Source of the DNA: Lyophyllum atratum
Taxonomy: Eukaryota > Basidiomycota > Agaricomycetes > Agaricales > Lyophyllaceae
Direction of reading: 5' to 3'
DNA length: 64,000 nucleotides
Assembly: GCA_014905825.1 (NCBI GenBank)
Contig: JACGCN010000006.1
Location: 1,240,001-1,304,000, forward strand
A program made the position numbers and the translations under genes. Under the pieces are notes generated by a model that saw only the letters and a program-made list of their open reading frames with translations, searched no databases and had not been told where the DNA came from. This document shows positions 36,209 through 47,045 of this stretch, one piece after another. Each line of letters begins with the position of its first letter. Positions within the stretch are counted from its first letter, which is position 1.

Positions 36209-39088
36209 ATGGCACATCTATCTCCTGACACAGACACATTTTCTACACCGCCAACGACCCCGGGTCCGACTACGGAGCAGATCAGACCGTCGTTGTCCCG
36301 GCGTGGTAGCAGACCCACATCCATTCACATCACACAGGGAGAATGGAATTCCGATATCGTCCTGGAGGATTCGTCACCTCAAGTCTCCAGGAAGCAGGAT
36401 AGTGCACTGTCTCCATCCACTGTTCCGCAGGATCCATCCACCACCCCACGATCGACTGTATTACCCTCGCCGCCGCCGCCACCACCGCATGAGCCTACCC
36501 GGCACATCCAGCACCAATCCAAAGCAATAGACTCTCCGTGTTTCGTCCATTCTCACCTCGATAGAGGCGCATCTCTGACAGAATGGCTCCGCACCAAACA
36601 GCATGCGCTTATCGGGAGTGGCGATGTCGGCGTCTCAAAGTCGTTGCAGACCACGAACGGCCATGTTCCTAACGCTTCCGTGGCGCCGTCGGCCACTACT
36701 TCCAGTGATAACGACGAGGACGAAGATGGAATCAGGGAAAGCCTAACTAAGCAGCTTGCTGAGACAGCTGTTAGCGTTCGAGAGATGAGCAAACAGCTTG
36801 GTCAGTGCTCGAGGCTTTCGCCAAAGGCATAGGTTCAGCCCTCATCATGTCTCCCTAGGTCGCGCCCGGGTCCAATCCAACATTCAGACTGTCCTCATCG
36901 TCACGAAGGCTCGCGATAACAGGCTGATCAAACTTACACGAGAGCTTGCTATTTACCTCATGTCCAAGCCGAGAAAGGGGCAGAAACGTGGATTAATAGT
37001 GTGGGTCTTCAATTCTTATTCGTTTAAACGCTTTTTCTCACCTTCTGATAGGTACGTCGATAGCCAGTTACGTCACTCCAGACGATTTGACGCCGAAGGC
37101 ATCCGTCGAGAGCATCCTGAGCTTTTCGTTCCATTTCCCCGTCGTCGTACATCCAGCAACAATTCCGTGTCTTCGTTATCGTCAACATCCACTACGAAAG
37201 AGGAGCCTTATAGTCGAGACGAAGGCCAGCTCAGATACTGGACAAGCAGTATGTGCAGCCACAGCCCTCACTTGTTTGATTTTGTCGTCACGGTCAGCGT
37301 TATATTCTGTGCAGCAGTAGTCGCACTCATATTATGTCTAGCTCGGAGGTGATGGTACAGTTTTGTTCACATCATGGTTGTTCCAACGTATAGTTCCACC
37401 CGTTCTCCCTTTCGCACTTGGTTCTTTGGGATTCCTCACGAACTTCGATTTTTCGGACCACCAGGCGGTGATGGACTCCGCACTGGACTCCGGAATCCGA
37501 GTTAATCTGCGTATGCGATTTACATGCACAGTCTACCGCGCTGTTTCCAATGAGGAAGGGAAGGGCCGTAAGGCGGTCAAAAAAGGAGAAACAGGTGAGA
37601 TTATGATGAAGAATGTCGAAGAGGGTGGCTGGGAAGCCTTAGAGGGTGGCTGGTCTGGTGGGTTTTCCGTGGCAGATGGGAAATACAATGCCAAAGATAA
37701 AGAGATCATGTGTTTTACGACGAGGCCTGTTGAAACTTTCGAAGTACTCAATGACTTGGTGGTTGATCGCGGCCCCAGTCCATATGTCAGTCTACTCGAA
37801 CTTTTTGGTACGCGTTCACTCCAGACATGATCTGTCTTGCCTGACGCCTCCTGATAGGGGATGAACACCATATGACTACCGTCCAAGCCGACGGACTCAC
37901 GGTATCGACACCAACTGGCTCAACTGCATATTCGGTATATACATCTGTCTTAATGCGTACCTCCTCGTCTCAAATGTCACTGAATAGCTATCTGCGGGAG
38001 GCTCTCTCGTCCATCCAGAGATTCCTGCTATCCTAATCACACCCATCTGTCCCCATACCTTGTCCTTCCGCCCCATGCTGCTACCGGATAGTATGGAACT
38101 CCGCATATGTGTTCCTTACAACTCGCGCAGCACAGCTTGGGCATCATTCGATGGTCGTGGGCGCGTGGAACTAAAGCGTAAGTTCTGGGATTCATTAAGT
38201 GATATAGTGCGCTAAAGAACTTGGCACACAGAGGGAGACCATATCAAGGTCACGGCGTCGAAGTATCCCTTTCCCACCGTTTGCGCTGACAACCAGTCGA
38301 CGGATTGGTTCCACTCTATCTCACGCACCCTCAAATGGAACGAACGTGAACGGCAGAAGTCATTCGTGGTAGTGGAAGAGGAGGGACCTGCGAAGCCCAA
38401 GAAACGAAGCAAGCGTGGTGCTACAACCCCAGATCATCAGAAGGTAGCCCCAGAGCCCGTCGACGAGTCGACCGAAGAGGATGAAGAAGACGAGGTCTCC
38501 GATGAGGACGAGGATGATGCCTTCGATATCGACGACTCTTCTCCCGAGGCTGCTAACTTGGACGCATCCATCAATGCACTCACACCACAGGAGGAACGTC
38601 TTGGCCAGGAGAAAGCAAAGGAAGTGTTGTTAGAAAATGCGCTGCACAAAGCAGTCACCACCGCTGCCATGAAAAAGGACCGCATGCGCAAGTCGAAATC
38701 GCGCTCGCGGTCACGTTCAGGTCGAAAATCCGGCGTGGACTCTCCGAGTCGCTTCGCTGGCCCCCAGCCCCATCTTCATCCACGTCGTGTCGATTTTCGC
38801 TTGAAGTCATCTCATGACGTCTCAGATGAGATGCATCCAGAGCAACAAGGAGCAAGGGACGACATACACTCACCAAAGCCATTGAGCGGGAAGAGTCGGA
38901 TTCCCAAGGACAGGGACATTGACGTCGACAACGTCAAAACGCCCACAGCATCGACATTGACATATGGGCGAGTTCGACATCATCCTTCCCGAAGCAGATC
39001 CGCAGATCATCATGGTCGCCGAGCATTTGCTGTTTGGGGGCATGACGAGAGCGATAGCAATGCCAGCGATAGTAGCGCCGGAGAATAG
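36209..39088 (+). CDS. NAD kinase (ATP-NAD kinase) with long N- and C-terminal extensions
   Basis: Makes NADP from NAD and ATP. A disordered N-terminal 200 residues (Ser/Pro/Thr-rich, poly-Pro at about residue 90) precedes the catalytic fold: '[20 protein letters not shown]', '[15 protein letters not shown]' (the GGDG signature, reached after an intron), '[14 protein letters not shown]', '[15 protein letters not shown]', '[20 protein letters not shown]' and '[11 protein letters not shown]', 'FDGRGRVEL'. After the catalytic end at about 38360 there is an acidic segment ([18 protein letters not shown]) and an RS-rich stretch ([14 protein letters not shown]), then 'ASDSSAGE'. The extensions are unlike yeast Utr1/Yef1 but common in mushrooms. 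No frame break is seen. Cytosolic or nuclear location is inferred from the lack of a presequence. Confidence 0.9.
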
Positions 39089-39235
39089 ACTTCCCGTATT
39101 ATGTGATAATTTGGGAATACATACCTGGATATCAATGTATATATATCCTTTCTTCGCATGGGAGCGCAGATGGGCCACGTTAAATATAGGACTCCTTTGC
39201 AGAGAGGTTCGTTGCATATGGTCTTGTATAAATAC

Positions 39236-39556
39236 GTACTGTAGTGTTTCGACCTAGTCTTCAAGGGGTGTTACGCGTTGCGAATTTTTTGATCTCTTCA
39301 CCTCTTCATGGGTCCGATTCAGCGTTACGAACAGGTAAATCTCTTCATGCCACATTCGGACAGCCGGTGCTGAGTAGCGATTAATAGAGTACCTATTGGA
39401 TGTATTTTATAGTGGAGAATTTTGCGATTTTCGACCGGAAATGTTTTGGGCCGTAACGCTCTTCAAAACGTTTTGTTCGTTACAAAGGTGAAAATCTCTT
39501 CATCTCATGGCCTACGTTACGCGTTACGTGAAGACTAGGTCGAAACACAACAGTAC
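39236..39556. mobile_element. MITE-like element with 28-bp terminal inverted repeats
   Basis: The left end (39236-39263) and the right end (39529-39556) are inverted copies, differing at one base in 28; the shared core is TGTTTCGACCTAGTCTTCA. Inside the ends, sub-repeats around ATCTCTTCA and GCGTTACG also occur in both orientations. There is no open frame long enough for a transposase. The outermost GTAC is palindromic, so a 4-bp target duplication GTAC around TGT..ACA and a slightly longer TIR cannot be told apart. It sits about 150 bp after the NAD kinase stop. Superfamily is not assigned. Confidence 0.75.
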
Positions 39557-40024
39557 CTTCAAGTTCTTCCGAATCCGACTGAATCGTGAAATTTTGAAAC
39601 TTGAAGCCAGGTGAGTTCATAGCGGTCATGTGATCAGTCGCGTCGTCGGGACTTTAATTTAGAATCTGAAACTTTTTTGTAGTAGTAGTAGTTTGTAGAC
39701 AATATGTAGATGATCCGCATATTTAACTATGAATGTACATAGAGTATATCGCATTTCTTCGAGTTTTCGCGGTCTATGAATTGCTTCTGACAAGTTTCAC
39801 GCCATGCAATTATTTCCAAGTTCGCCTCTTCAAGGTAACCCCGCAGACGTGTTGAACGTCAGATTCTCTCCTCGGCGATGTAGGGCGACAAATATACGCA
39901 AACATCACGCGGTTTTGACTGGCCATGGTCAGTGGTCACCGCCACTCAGACTCAAGCGTTGCTCAAGCGCGTAACAATGCCACCGCTGACTTGGCGCTAG
40001 CGCATATCTCGCAGCGCACTGAAG
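39557..40024. other. AT-rich spacer after the MITE-like element
   Basis: Contains a short GTA-repeat near 39681 and the promoter of the next gene. Nothing else is recognised. Confidence 0.45.
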
Positions 40025-42208
40025 ATGGTTTCAGGGGACGCAGACACGCCACAGCTCTCCACTAGACGTATAAATCGCCTTCTGAGGCCCTTGCGAAGCA
40101 GATGTTCATCCTTAGCGTCGTTTGCAAATTCGTGGCCCAGGTCGACGCGTCCAACCAAGAACCTCACTACTTACTCAACCCGAGGTGGTGGGACTTCTGA
40201 AACCGCTTTCGACTTCCCGCCCCTTCTCATACTACATCCACCAGGGAGCTTTGCTTCCTCCAAATACCTCAACAAGGACCAGGCGGAGTTAGCACGAAGA
40301 ATATATGGGGTTCGGGACTGTTTTAGGGATATCGTGGTGAACACAGGGAGACGAACGACCCAGGCGACAACAAACGGTAGATCACCGACCCATATCATAA
40401 GCCTGGCAGCGATATGCTCTATAATGGTTGGCGATAACATGGAATGCCATCTCGAACCGGATGACGATGATAACGAGGAACCTAGCGATGTAGTTGATGA
40501 CCTTTATGACACTATACCACTTGAATACCGCAGGTGCGATGCTTCATATCGGTTATCTTGATGCTAACTCATATGCCTTTGCAGGTGGGCTGTCCTGTCG
40601 AATGCGCTATGCTTGATTCTCAATTCAACTGTGCACCACCCCACTTTGTTAATCGCTCTCCTAGAGATCTCCCTCGGACACACCCTCTATCACGAGTCAT
40701 ATATCCTCCTGCGCCACGTACTATATTTGGCTCTATGTCCTACAACCCCGTCAAGAAACCCCCCTGTATGTCACGCTGCTCATTCGAACTTCTTCCTCGA
40801 TCTCCATGCAAGATGGAACGCCGGTGGCCTCTCAGAAACTACGTTTTTCAAAGTTTTTCTCGAAGTCATAGAGGAAGTTCAGTGCCATGATGCATGGGCG
40901 TGTAAAGCGGTGCATAAGCTCGCTCAGGTCATGCACGGTCGAGATTTCTCCTCCTTTACCCGCTTGATCAGCGCCATCGCGGGTTTCGACGCCAGTTCCG
41001 GGCGTCGGGACTTTGTTCCGATTGAAGGGTCATCTCGTGAACCCAAGGGGGATCGGTTTCACACTTGGACGAAGATGGCTTTCGATCGATGTCCTGTCCC
41101 CTCCTCGTCTGGGCAATCTAAAGAGACAACAGAACACATCCACGCCATGGGGGAAATGCTCCTGTCGACCTTCGCATCCGGATACACCTACAGGAAAAGT
41201 TCTGTTGCTGCTCAACTCAGTCCTATACCGGACGTTCACGGGCTCCTTGTATGCATAGCAACCTGTTGCTTGGCTTCGCAATCACATAACCGATTGGCAT
41301 CCGTGTATCTCATCGACAGCCTATCGGACACAGTGCCTCAGGCCTGTACGTTTACGCCTCTGATCGCAAAAGTGTTTTCGGAGTCAGCTGGGCGTTTGAA
41401 TGACTTTCAGCAGAAGTTGGAGCACCTGGCATCCACTTTGCGTGCTTCGCGTCTGTTATTGCTAGAAGCCTCCCTCTGGGCATGTGCCTTACGCCACATA
41501 GAGCATCCCATGCACGAGCGACGTCTCGCCGCCTGTAACGGCACCGTGCACATCCAAAACTATCGACATCAACTCATTGGGCTGGCCGATGACGCTGAGA
41601 GCCGATGCTTTGGTCATGAAGCGATTGAAACACCTCGCACGGTCTTATCACGGAGCAATGGTTCCCTTAATAATCCTAGTTCGTCCTCGCGAAATCACTT
41701 GAACGGTGCGTGGGAATGGGAGGCCTTGGTGGGTTGCTGGATTCGCAAAATGGAAGACCCAATGTCCGCTAGGAAGAAGCGGAAGATTGTGCATGTGCAG
41801 CCTCATTCTCAGAGAATTCACCAATCCGAGTCATTGGTTGGTAGAAAGCACGCTTCGGCACCCATCGCATCTTTCGGAGGGTCGTTGGGAGCCGACGTAA
41901 TGAAAACCCATGACGCCAAGGTTCATCGCATCCACGACGCCTGTCACCACAAGCAGGCAGATTCGTCACTTAGACTCACGTCCATCAAGTTTTCGTCCGT
42001 CATTTCCGATGCTCTATCCAAAAGAGCAAGTCTCCATCCCACTCCGACAACGCGCATCCACTCACACTCATCTCGCTTTCCCATTCACCCATCCTCGTCA
42101 CCGAGCGGGGGCCGTCTCAATGACGAGAATCTCCACCGGGCTTTCCCGCCATCGGACGACTCGCTGGATCTTTTTGCCTATAGTTCAAGCTCACCCATAC
42201 GCAAGTGA
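40025..42208 (+). CDS. Large uncharacterised protein, probably basidiomycete-specific
   Basis: Two exons (40025-40534 and about 40585-42208) joined by a 50-nt intron give about 710 residues. The N-terminus is basic (RRINRLLRPLRSRC), followed by an acidic run (HLEPDDDDNEEPSDVVDD). The centre is helix-rich with hydrophobic stretches such as 'TLLIALLEISLGHTLYHESY' that look like buried helices more than membrane spans. The C-terminus is basic (SARKKRKIV, a possible nuclear signal) and Ser/Pro/His-rich. The very long single frame of the second exon (531 codons) supports that it is real. I do not recognise a domain; the mid-region helix pairs could be a repeat fold, but this is a guess. Confidence 0.75.
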
Positions 42209-42491
42209 AATCCGTCATCGTTCATTTCGCGTATGTACCCGCTATGTATAACATGTACCTTTGCAGAGTAGGTGGCACAAAATGATACATAACGATCTGA
42301 AAAAAACACACAAGGATGAGATATAAAAGCTTGGACTTGCGCACTGCTCTAGCCTGAGAGCTCCAGCATCTAGATCTCCGACATTTCCACGCGATGAGCA
42401 ACTTCCACGTACGATAGTACGGGTGGATTCGACGGAGGAGCAGAGGTGAGTAGACCCGTACGAGTTATGTTGCGCATCACTCACCATACTG

Positions 42492-42884
42492 GTGGACACG
42501 AACGCGGCCGAGGACTTCACGACGAGGCTTTCACGAATGCCGCAAAGCACTGTCAGTGCCATGTCTAGAGACGACCCATTTTTTTCTGTGGAGGCAGCTA
42601 GACATATCACCAGCCGGACCATTGACCAAGCTATCATGACGGGGGACGGGATGGACAAGGTATTTTTAAATCGAGTTAACACTCTTATCACACAGTTTGG
42701 CATGCAACTTGATGCATTGATGCCTAACACACTGGCCAAAATATTTCTGTCAACGAAGATCGGATACCTGGTGCCAGTGATTCAAGGGTCTTCGAGCCTC
42801 GAGGGTGACAAGTCCATGTCGTCGTATATCACCCTCCGGCATACGTTCTACGCTTCGAACAAATGCAAGAAAGGGCAAGATTGA
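42492..42884 (+). CDS. Small hypothetical gene (uncertain)
   Basis: An open frame of 130 codons with 'DPFFSVEAARHITSRTIDQA' and 'VNTLITQFGMQLDALMPNTL' has a plausible amphipathic helix pattern. The opposite strand is also open over the same stretch (42242-42739), so strand is not certain. A 5' exon in the 42390-42440 region is possible but none joins cleanly. No family recognised. Confidence 0.35.
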   Translation: MDTNAAEDFTTRLSRMPQSTVSAMSRDDPFFSVEAARHITSRTIDQAIMTGDGMDKVFLNRVNTLITQFGMQLDALMPNTLAKIFLSTKIGYLVPVIQGSSSLEGDKSMSSYITLRHTFYASNKCKKGQD

Positions 42885-43065
42885 GGACTGATAATGAGTC
42901 CTTGGCTTCCTGAGTGGCATGTATAACGAGTGCATCTAGCCACCGACGGCCTCGAGTCGACGAGCAAGGCCAGCTTATGACGCCATCATGTATGACCAAA
43001 CAAGCCAAATCCAGGTCCGCTGCCCATCACAAGTCGCCATCACTTGACCTTGACGCTCTCACACA

Positions 43066-43368
43066 ATGTCGAAGGCAAAGGACGGGAAGCCTTTGGCCCT
43101 AGCGAATACTCTCCGTGACCTGGCACTTCTTCGCGTCTCCGACCTCGATGTTTCGGCCTTACTGCCTTCCCCAGCAGCGTCATCTAACGATATACTGGCC
43201 AATGATCTTGTCAACGATTCCGTCGACCAGTCGTACCTTTTTGTACGAGAAGCTCGAACAGCTATGAGGATACATGATCGAGCAGACGTTGCTGTACAAG
43301 GTGGACGTGTAGAAGATGTCAGGGGCAAGCTGGATGAGCTTGCTTCAGGAGTACTGCTGAGGGACTGA
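43066..43368 (+). CDS. Small helical protein of 100 residues, unknown family
   Basis: A compact intron-free frame 'MSKAKDGKPLALANTLRDLA' to '..ELASGVLLRD'. The second half, 'SVDQSYLFVREARTAMRIHD' and 'VAVQGGRVEDVRGKLDELAS', has heptad-like spacing of Val/Leu that suggests a short coiled coil. The composition is protein-like and the gene has a reasonable start. I do not recognise a family with confidence. Confidence 0.5.
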   Translation: MSKAKDGKPLALANTLRDLALLRVSDLDVSALLPSPAASSNDILANDLVNDSVDQSYLFVREARTAMRIHDRADVAVQGGRVEDVRGKLDELASGVLLRD

Positions 43369-44399
43369 ATGTGAGTTCAATGTATGAATGATTGCAGCGT
43401 CTCATGATACCTAGTTCAATTCCTCCGTACTTCTTCGCAAGGGTCCACCTGTGCCTCCCTCTTCCAAAACCCCTTCTGATGCTTTACGACAGAAAAGCCG
43501 GACTTCATACACTCTTGTTCCTTGTATGGAAATCTCCTTGGAATACATCAGTCGTGAACCGAAGATGACCTATGGAGTTATACTTTTTGTGACCTTCAGA
43601 GGAAATGTATTCACACGAATACTGCGACGACTCGCTGAATAGATTCAAGGCGTCCACTTTTCCAAGTCCTTATCATCATGTTCATGCATCTCTATCTGTT
43701 CTTTGGCGGTTCAGAACGCTTCGGTGTAATATGGCTTCCCTAACCTCAGTCATCCGCTTTCATGGTGCTAGGATTCTCATTGATTCGCAACAACAAGGGA
43801 AAGAAACCAGGGCAGATTTTAATCATCAAGGGTAAAGAGACATCATATGATTCCCTTGCCTTCTCACTCCCTTCTCTGCGAGGGCTGGGACAAGACGTCT
43901 GTGAAGTCCACGAGAACCAGTTAATCTCTCTTGGGGCGCCGGGTTGTGAAAGTGAGCTAGCTTTTTTCTCGTCCTCATGATCCACCCAAGCACCTACAAA
44001 GTCATCTAATTAATGAAGTCCAGATGAAATCATGAACACAATGCTATATCCATCAGTAGCAGCATCAGAGAAGTGACATCTCGAACCTTGTTCAGCCTTC
44101 TTTGATTTTTTCATCCCGGCATTCCTGAATCCGGACGTGGGGGCTAGCCGGTTCTATTCAGTTACTCCTCTCGGCGCTCTGATACCGCTGAATACTTAAT
44201 CGCTCGACCCTACATACCTTCAATCACCGTGTCCCCACCGGTCTCCACCCAACGGTAGACGCCATCAAGTAACGAAGGTTTTTTCCAAGACGATCTACAA
44301 TCACAGATAACGTCGACCCTACCGTACCTTGTCCCTTTCGGCGCGCGTATAAAACTTTATCGTCGACAAGGGTGTATCTTCTATCCCTGATCGTTAACC
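43369..44399. other. 1-kb spacer before the MFS gene
   Basis: Short open frames on both strands (for example around 43762-43980) but none has a recognisable product, and none has a credible splice structure. The right end should contain the MFS promoter. I see no repeat or RNA gene. Confidence 0.5.
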
Positions 44400-46453
44400 A
44401 TGGAGAAGGATCCCTCCAAGCACTCCCGCGAGTCCTCTGAGTATGAGAAGACGGCTGACGTCGACCGAACTCCACTGGACAGTCTTGGGGACCATGAACG
44501 TCATGCCATGGACAAGAGAGTATGGTGGAAGTTGGACTTCTGTATTCTGCCCGTCGTGACCATGTTCTACTTCCTGTCCTGGTTGGTGAGTCTATTCTCC
44601 TTCCTTACAGGAGCAATATAGCCTAATACATAGCCACCAAGGATCGAACGAACTTTGGCAATGCGCGCGTGGCAGGTCTCCAAAAGGATCTACAACTAAC
44701 CAATAATCAGGTTTTTGCTTCCTGATCAAGCGCAGTTGTAATTCTCTAATGGGAGTTCTCTATAGTACAGCATGGCTTTGACGGTCACATTCATGTAAGT
44801 AAGGATGAGGGGTTTGCTCTAGACTATTCTCATTCCATCGCGAAGACCATACATTGCTTCCGAAATTCCCTCAAATCTTTTGCTGAAGGTATGTCAAGTG
44901 CATTTGGTCCTTAACTCAGGCTCTGAAGGGCGCACCAGATTGTCGGACCAAACTTGTTACTGCCAACCCTCTTGACGCTCTGGGGTGTTGTGACTACGCT
45001 TCAAGGTTCGTTCACTAGCACTGCTGTCCGTCAGTATCTTGACTTTTCCACAGGGGTTGTTAAATCATACAGTGGCCTTCTTGCCTGTCGATTCTTCTTG
45101 GGCCTCTTAGAAGGTGGGTATCTCATTAATGTTAACTGCAACTGTTGTTCTAATGTTCATACCAGGTGGTGTGCTTCCTGGTCTTGTTCTATACCTGTCG
45201 TTTTTCTATCCTCGAGAGAAACTACAATCCAGGTATTTCTGTTGTTATAGCTTCTAGCCGCACCTAACACAGCTTGAAACAAGGATATCTGTGTTCTTCT
45301 CCTCGTCTTCCCTTGCAGGCGCATTCAGCGGATTACTAGCGACTGCAATCATGAGCCTCAATGGGAGAGCCGGGCGTCCGGCGTGGGCATGGATCTTTAT
45401 CGTCGAAGGGCTCTTCACAGTTGGATTTGGCCTAGTATCGTTCTTCATATTACCGCGCTCGCCTGCCCATGCTGCGTTCTTGACCTCTCGCGAGAAGGAG
45501 TATGTCATCGAGACATTGCGACAGGGCGGCGCTATTGGCAAGGACGAGAAGGCGGATAGTTTTAGCTGGACCGAAGTTGCTAAAACCTTCCGGCTGCCTC
45601 ACGTCTGGCTCCTCAGCTGTGTTTACTTCTTGAACGGTAAGTCGATCGTGCTTCTCGACTGGAACCCGTCATATTCATATCGTTTACCAGGAACTATCGT
45701 ATATTCCTTGGGATAGTGAGTCACTGTTTACACTTTACGGCCGGGGCACACACTGAATCGCGCCTCCAGCTTCATACCCTCCATAGTCCAAGGACTAGGA
45801 TATACTCCTACTCGTACACAGCTGATGACAGTAGGGCCCTATGGCGCTGCATTCGTCTGTACGTTACCTTTATCTCTCTCCCAATGCAGGACTAATATGT
45901 AGATAACAGTGACGAACGTCGCTTCCTTTGTGGCGGATAGGTATCGCTGCCGCGGACTGGTTACGATATTCTCCTCAATTTGCTGCGTTGTGGGATTTGC
46001 GATGTTTTTGGGTAAGCTGACGGTCTCATATTCCTGAACTGAGTCTGATCAAGTTTTGAAGGCTCTCACTCCAAAGCCGTTTTATATGGCAGTCTGTTTT
46101 TGACCGTAGGCGGGATTAACTGCTCCTCGCCAGCACTGGCCGCCTTGGTGGCCAACAACGTCTCACCACACGTTCGCCGGGCAACGGCACTTGCTCTCCT
46201 TTCTGGAGTGACTAATTCCGGTGGAATCCTATCGACCTGGCTTTTGGGATCCCTTTCCAAAGGTCCTAGGTACACATCAGGAACGATAACGTTATTGGTA
46301 TTCTCGGTAGTGATGACAATCTTCGTCGCCTTGACTCTTTGGTACTTATGGAACGAGAACAAGAAGAAGCAAATCATCCGCGAGACGAGCGTTCAGGCTG
46401 ATGAATCAGAGGGGTTAGGTGATCGTAGTGCATGGTATCAATACATTTTGTAA
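44400..46453 (+). CDS. MFS permease of the Dal5/anion:cation symporter type
   Basis: Plasma-membrane transporter of the family that includes yeast Dal5 (allantoate), Tna1 (nicotinate) and Fen2 (pantothenate); the substrate here is unknown. Spliced exons give about 480 residues with twelve hydrophobic segments: 'WKLDFCILPVVTMFYFLSWL', 'DRTNFGNARVAGLQKDL' (the family signature after helix 1), 'SEIPSNLLLKIVGPN', 'RFFLGLLEGGVLPGLVLYLS', 'RPAWAWIFIVEGLFTVGFGL', 'RSPAHAAFLTSREKEYV', 'VSPHVRRATALAL'. About nine short introns join in frame. The start gives the usual acidic cytoplasmic N-terminus. Confidence 0.88.
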
Positions 46454-47045
46454 TGGGTTATTGGTTTTTTCTTAAGTATAGTCGGTATTTCTTATTGGTA
46501 ATTTTAACAAGTATGTCGAAAGATACAGCACTTGGGTTCATGTTCGCTACATAGAAGGGTTATCTAGAGCACCAGGAGTATTTCGCTATTTTTCGAGTTG
46601 ATTTGATGTGATTTTCCACAGAGGAGTCGTGTAGGGTATAGTACTGTCGATAAGTTTAGACTAGGGCCATCAACGCTTCTGATAACTTAGCACTAAAGGC
46701 CCCACGCGGGCATCTTCTGAACAATCGGTGCGAATTCGCCATTCATACCCGTCGAGCGCCAGTTTTAACCCACACCAGCCTCGACCAGTCAGCTCTGCGT
46801 AACCGCGAAAATTAAGGAGTAAGTAAGCCGGAACCCGGGTCAGGCTGGTTTGTACAATTTCGTGTCGCTTCGTGCTATGTTGTCACTTGTGAAGAATAGG
46901 ACATTTCATTTCAGTCCGTCAGAAAATGCCAAGCGAGTTTACGTGAAGTGTGATCCACACCACGTGTTTGCAGAGTAAAAGCCAAGTTCATTGTCTCTTT
47001 CATCCTCCTCATCCTCGTTCACATCTCGAGTTGGCGGCGGCGACG
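46454..47045. other. Spacer between the MFS and ABC transporter genes
   Basis: Contains the MFS 3' end and the ABC gene promoter. Nothing recognised. Confidence 0.5.

Noticed and set aside
42660..42698. A short intron within the 42.5-kb open frame (GTATTT..CACACAG)
   Set aside because: At 36 nt it would be shorter than the local introns and the frame reads through it with reasonable composition, so I left it unspliced.
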